DNA of 64,000 nt from Prunella strophiata. Lineage: Eukaryota; Chordata; Aves; Passeriformes; Prunellidae. The translations under genes were made by a program, and so were the position numbers. Of the stretch, positions 58,976 through 64,000 are shown piece by piece. The stretch is from positions 1,188,499 to 1,252,498 of the forward strand of contig JAZBQD010000031.1 in NCBI GenBank assembly GCA_036583965.1, read 5' to 3'. Numbering within the stretch: position 1 is the stretch's first letter; each line of letters starts with the position of its first letter. The notes under the pieces are model-generated. The model did no database searches. It was not told the DNA's origin and saw nothing but the letters and a program-made list of their open reading frames with translations.

Positions 58976-59751
58976 TCCTCTCAGCCTCTGCTGGAAGTGC
59001 TGAAGGAGCTGAATCCTCACCACAGAAAGAAATAAATTCAACCTTGACTGCTCAGCTCAAGTGTCACCGACCAGCCCAGTGACACAGAGCAACAACCGAG
59101 CTGCAGAAGCACAGAGAGCAAAAGCTCTGATTCATCTCCAGCCCCATTTGCTCCAACAGGTAGGAAAGGCAACTCCAGTAACTCCCACAGAACCCCATTT
59201 ACCAAGCACTCAGCCTGGGTTTTATGTTAAAAATATAAACCTTTCTGTGTCTGCTGAGGAGCCCACACGCTGCCAGGGCAGGGTTTTTGTCACCCTGCTC
59301 TGACTCCACGGAGTCACTTTGGTTTTAAAACTGCTGTGGCAGAAATAGTTCCCTTATTATCTGCAGAGCAAAGGCCAGGCAGCCTGAAAAATTATTTTAG
59401 GCCCAATAAAATCAGCTAAGACACCTGCAGCAGACAAAAAAAAATAAAATAAAAATGGACTTCCCACACCATGAATCACAGCAGTAATTGGAATGGACAA
59501 GCTGCAAGCAGCACCTCCTTCCCTGAGGAGCTGTGTCCTTCAGAAACTCTGTGCCCAACTTGTTTGCTGCTTTATCTCAATAAAACCCACTTGGAAAGAG
59601 CAGCAGGGAGCTTTTTTGTTTGGTCTTTGAGCGACGAGAGGTGGGAGGGAAAAAAAAAAAAAAAAAAAGAAAAAAGTGAAGAAAAGCAGCAGAAGTGTTT
59701 GGTGCCCTCCAGAGGAAAAAGCGAATTAAGTCGCAGCTTTGAGATACAAAG
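58976..59751. other. Unique sequence
   Basis: No gene recognised. Poly(A) runs near 59436-59443 and 59650-59669. Confidence 0.45.
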
Positions 59752-60862
59752 GATTTGGTTCTAAAATCACTTCTCCTGGAGATTACAGCTCTAAAATCAC
59801 TTCTGTTGGAGGTGACAGCTCTAAAATCACTTCTGATGGAGATTACAGCTCTAAAATCACTTCTGTTGGAGATTACAGTTCTAAAATCACTTCTCCTGGA
59901 GATTACAGCTCTACAATCACTTCTGTTAGAGGTGACAGCTCTAAAATCACTTCTGCTGGAGGTGACAGCTCTAAAATCACTTCTCCTGGAGGTGACAGCT
60001 CTAAAATCACTTCTGCTGGAGATTACAGCTCTAAAATCACTTCTGCTGGAGATTACAGCTCTAAAATCACTTCTGCTGGAGATTACAGCTCTAAAATCAC
60101 TTCTCCTGGAGATTACAGCTCTAAAATCACTTCTGTTGGAGATTACAGTTCTAAAATCACTTCTCCTGGAGGTGACAGCTCTAAAATCACTTCTGCTGGA
60201 GATTACAGCTCTAAAATCACTTCTGCTGGAGGTGACAGCTCTAAAATCACTTCTCCTGGAGATTACAGCTCTAAAATCACTTCTGTTGGAGATTACAGTT
60301 CTAAAATCACTTCTCCTGGAGGTGACAGCTCTAAAATCACTTCTGCTGGAGGTGACAGCTCTAAAATCACTTCTCCTGGAGATTACAGCTCTAAAATCAC
60401 TTCTGCTGGAGATTACAGCTCTAAAATCACTTCTGCTGGAGGTGACAGCTCTAAAATCACTTCTCCTGGAGGTGACAGCTCTAAAATCACTTCTCCTGGA
60501 GGTGACAGCTCTAAAATCACTTCTCCTGGAGGTGACAGCTCTACAATCACTTCTGTTGGAGGTGACAGCTCTAAAATCACTTCTCCTGGAGGTGACAGCT
60601 CTACAATCACTTCTGCTGGAGGTGACAGCTCTAAAATCCCTTCTGCTGGAGATTACAGTTCTAAAATCACTTCTCCTGGAGGTGACAGCTCTAAAATCAC
60701 TTCTGTTGGAGATTACAGCTCTACAATCACTTCTCCTGGAGGTGACAGCTCTAAAATCACTTCTGCTGGAGATTACAGCTCTAAAATCACTTCTGCTGGA
60801 GGTGACAGCTCTAAAATCACTTCTCCTGGAGGTGACAGCTCTAAAATCACTTCTCTTGGGGT
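59752..60862 (+). repeat. 30-bp satellite array, ~37 copies, open in two plus-strand frames
   Basis: Exactly 30-bp units (CTAAAATCACTTCTGCTGGA plus GATTACAGCT or GGTGACAGCT) with no indel over ~37 copies. Because 30 is a multiple of three, two plus-strand frames stay open: one gives SSKITSAGDY/SSKITSPGGD (430 codons from 59739), the other ALKSLLLEVT (409 codons from 59755). I see no splice sites, no ordinary coding sequence next to it and no known protein with these repeats, so a gene is not supported. See the finding on silent variation. Confidence 0.97.
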
Positions 60863-61364
60863 GGATAATGTCACCAATAAAAACCCAAACGACGCAGCAG
60901 CAAACCCAACCCGCCCAAGGGACGCTCGCTCACTTAACAACTCCAAAACAATCAAATTTCTTTTTTTTGCCCAGCGAGCACTGAGAATTCAGCATTCCCT
61001 GGCCCTGGAAGGATCAGGCTGTGGTTTCTGAGTGGTTCAGATGGGAATGTGAGCCCTGAGGAGCTGCTTTGGGGCTGGGAGCTCTGACGCTCTCGGGGCT
61101 GACTCATCCCTGACGTCCCTGCCCCTCCCCAGCTGCAGGCAATAAATAAAATACAAATAAAAAATAAAGAAAGAATAAAGAATAAATCCCCTGGCCCTGG
61201 CATTCGTCAGCACCCCAAATCAGGGTGATGAGGCGTGACAGAGCTTTTGGCTGGAATGCCAAAAAAATCAGAGGAGGGGGGGAAAAAAGTTTGGCTTGGT
61301 GCTGCTCTGCAGAGCTGAAAATATTCACTACAACAACAAAAATAAATAATAATAAAAACCTAAT
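60863..61364. other. Unique sequence in the ELP3 intron
   Basis: AT-rich run AATAAATAAAATACAAATAA near 61140-61180. No gene recognised. Confidence 0.5.
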
Positions 61365-61624
61365 ATTTTCAAAAATTGAATTATTCTCATTGTTTCCAAA
61401 GAATAAACCATTAAAACTGGAAATAATTGCTCACCTGACAGCCTCTGCCACGTTGTTGGAGGTGAGGTCAGACAAGGCATCGTACGACCCACGTATTTTC
61501 AAAAATTGAATTTTCCTCGTTGTTTCCAAAGAACAAACAATTAAAAATGGAAATAATTGGCTCACCTGACAGCCTCTGCCACGTTGTTGGAGGTGTGGCC
61601 TGACAGGGCATCGTGCAGGTTCCT
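61365..61624 (-). repeat. 130-bp tandem duplication spanning an ELP3 exon-intron boundary
   Basis: Two adjacent ~130-bp copies share the CAAAAATTGAATT start (61370 and 61500), the intron part and the exon end with its donor. They differ at roughly one base in ten plus one indel, so the duplication is not recent. Only the copy adjoining the full exon retains the upstream part of the exon. Confidence 0.85.
61435..61484 (-). pseudogene. Partial duplicate of the ELP3 exon 3' end
   Basis: The last ~50 bp of the 61566-61720 exon recur here with about five substitutions, followed by the same donor (CAG|GTGAGC). In frame it would read [15 protein letters not shown], with Gly to Asp and His to Leu relative to the intact copy. 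There is no acceptor in front of it: upstream on the minus strand is AATTTTTGAAAATACG, with no pyrimidine tract or AG. The copy is part of a ~130-bp tandem duplication (61365-61494 and 61495-61624) that also carries the first ~65 bp of the following intron. It is probably not spliced; it could at most act as a decoy 5' splice site. Confidence 0.85.
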
Positions 61625-61720
61625 GATGAAATAATCTCTGTAATCCTCAGGCAGAGCCATGAAAGTCCCACCCATCACGATAAATTCCACTTTGTCCACG
61701 CTGTGGCCCAGCTGCTTCAG
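61566..61720 (-). CDS. ELP3: ELP3 internal exon (MGGTF motif), partial gene
   Basis: A 155-bp exon of the Elongator catalytic subunit: 51 codons plus two bases, so it leaves in phase 2. It starts [10 protein letters not shown], contains [17 protein letters not shown] and ends SNNVAEAV plus AG. The MGGTF segment is a hallmark of the ELP3 radical-SAM core. The acceptor is TTTTGCAG and the donor is CAG|GTGAGC. Against human ELP3 from memory, most residues are identical; the last few (VAEAVR versus IYEAVK) differ. A degenerate second copy of the last ~50 bp of this exon lies 130 bp downstream (61435-61484). If splicing failed here, the next codon would be a TGA stop. The following exon (expected to start near YSERS) was not found in the window. 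Confidence 0.97.
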
Positions 61721-62386
61721 CTGCAAAATTCAAAATATCACAGGGAAAAAAACATCAGGGGGGGATTTATCCAAAAGATTTCTCTGGAATCCTTGATTTT
61801 TTTCAGGCTGCGTTTCATTTTTAGTTGTTTTATGAGTGAGAAATTTGTGGTTTTTTTTAAAAACCACTTCTTTTTGTAAAAAAACCCTCAAAAGTATTTT
61901 TTTTTACTGTAAGTACTCAGTGGAGGTATTGGAACCAGTGGAGAGGGTTTTCCTGAAAAATCAGAATTATTTGAGTTACAGATTTGAAACAACCTAAATT
62001 TGGTCAAAAAGGCAGAAAAAAAAATTCCTTAAATCTCCTTTAATCCATGTAGAACAAACTCTCCTCAAAATCTTGAGGGAGAAAATCCTGAATAAATGAA
62101 GAATTTTCCAATGGATTTGGAGATAACATAAAAACTGATCAAAGCAGAACAGGACTGAGAAACTTTTCACATCAAACACCCAAATAAACTAATTTTGTGA
62201 ATTATTACCAAAAATCAGATATTTCACAAGAGAAACCTTGGGAGAAGTTCAAAACTCACCATTTCTTTAATGGAAATGAGAGTTGGGCAATTGAAAAAAT
62301 GTATAAATTTAATTTCTGCAGCCCAGCAGCCCACAAGGAATGGAAATAATTCTCATTTTTTGCATCCCAAGCCCAGGGGATTGTAC
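61721..62386 (-). other. ELP3: ELP3 intron (666 bp)
   Basis: AT-rich intron between ELP3 exons, phase 0, starting GTACAA after the 62387 exon and ending AATTTTGCAG before the 61720 exon. No interspersed repeat was recognised. Confidence 0.9.
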
Positions 62387-62455
62387 CTGCTCCACTCTGT
62401 GCCTGGTCTGCAGGTAGGGATCGTAGCGAGCCCGGATGGCCCTCATGGATGTTGG
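62387..62455 (-). CDS. ELP3: ELP3 internal exon, partial gene
   Basis: A 69-bp, 23-codon phase 0-0 exon of the Elongator catalytic subunit. It starts [16 protein letters not shown] and ends TRHRVEQ. Acceptor TTTTTTTCAG|CC and donor CAG|GTACAA are both canonical on the minus strand. Relative to human ELP3 as I remember it, there are two conservative changes (Phe to Tyr in the DPYLQ motif and Ile to Val before the final EQ). The exon lies in the radical-SAM domain between the iron-sulfur motif and the conserved MGGTF segment in the next exon. It could be skipped without shifting the frame. Confidence 0.97.

Positions 62456-64000
<1,545 letters not shown>

Noticed and set aside
1..61360. Prepronociceptin (PNOC) or other genes that flank ELP3 in vertebrates
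   Set aside because: I looked for the nociceptin core FGGFTGARKSARK and for neighbouring ELP3 exons and did not see them in any frame.

Overview
The window is avian nuclear DNA, most likely from a songbird. The evidence is the many CR1 LINE 3' tails in both orientations (AGAATCA / TTGGAAGGGACC, or the complement ending GATTCTATGA), short introns with canonical splice sites, and no prokaryotic gene organisation. The only gene I can identify with confidence is ELP3, the catalytic subunit of the Elongator tRNA-modifying complex. Three consecutive internal exons lie on the minus strand at the right edge (63639-63702, 62387-62455, 61566-61720). They join in one open frame through the radical-SAM region. 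The 5' exons lie beyond position 64000. No downstream ELP3 exon was recognised anywhere in positions 1-61565, so the rest of the window is probably one very large intron, or intron plus sequence whose exons I could not see.

Layout: 1-10084 is mostly unique sequence with a few CR1 copies and a 500-N assembly gap (5335-5834). Positions 10085-25685 are an almost unbroken chain of tandem arrays: a 25-bp satellite, a perfect AATTGC hexamer array, a degenerate AATTCC array, a 19-bp satellite, a GGTGTCCC/TGTCCC array and a ~133-142-bp repeat. Positions 25686-31470 are unique sequence, amplified CR1-derived modules and an AT-rich microsatellite. Positions 31470-35200 are a 41-bp satellite kept in strict register, and 36909-42020 a composite ~170-210-bp repeat with nested 20-mers. 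Positions 44022-45776 (~115 bp unit), 47893-50125 (~90 bp), 55170-57295 (43 bp, apparently grown out of a CR1 tail) and 59752-60862 (30 bp) are further arrays separated by unique sequence. Tandem repeats make up about half of the window.

Very long open frames run through several arrays (up to 1957 codons), but they follow from repeat composition and are not genes. The most notable items are: (1) the 2.35-kb uninterrupted self-complementary hexamer array and its one-base switch to AATTCC; (2) a 130-bp partial duplication of an ELP3 exon 3' end with its donor site; (3) more than ten unrelated satellites packed next to and probably inside ELP3, with neighbouring arrays sharing sequence at their junctions; (4) the 41-bp array whose marker variants are all spaced by exact multiples of 41; and (5) the 30-bp array, in which most unit-to-unit changes are silent or conservative in one reading frame. 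No CRISPR array, RNA gene or intact mobile element was found.
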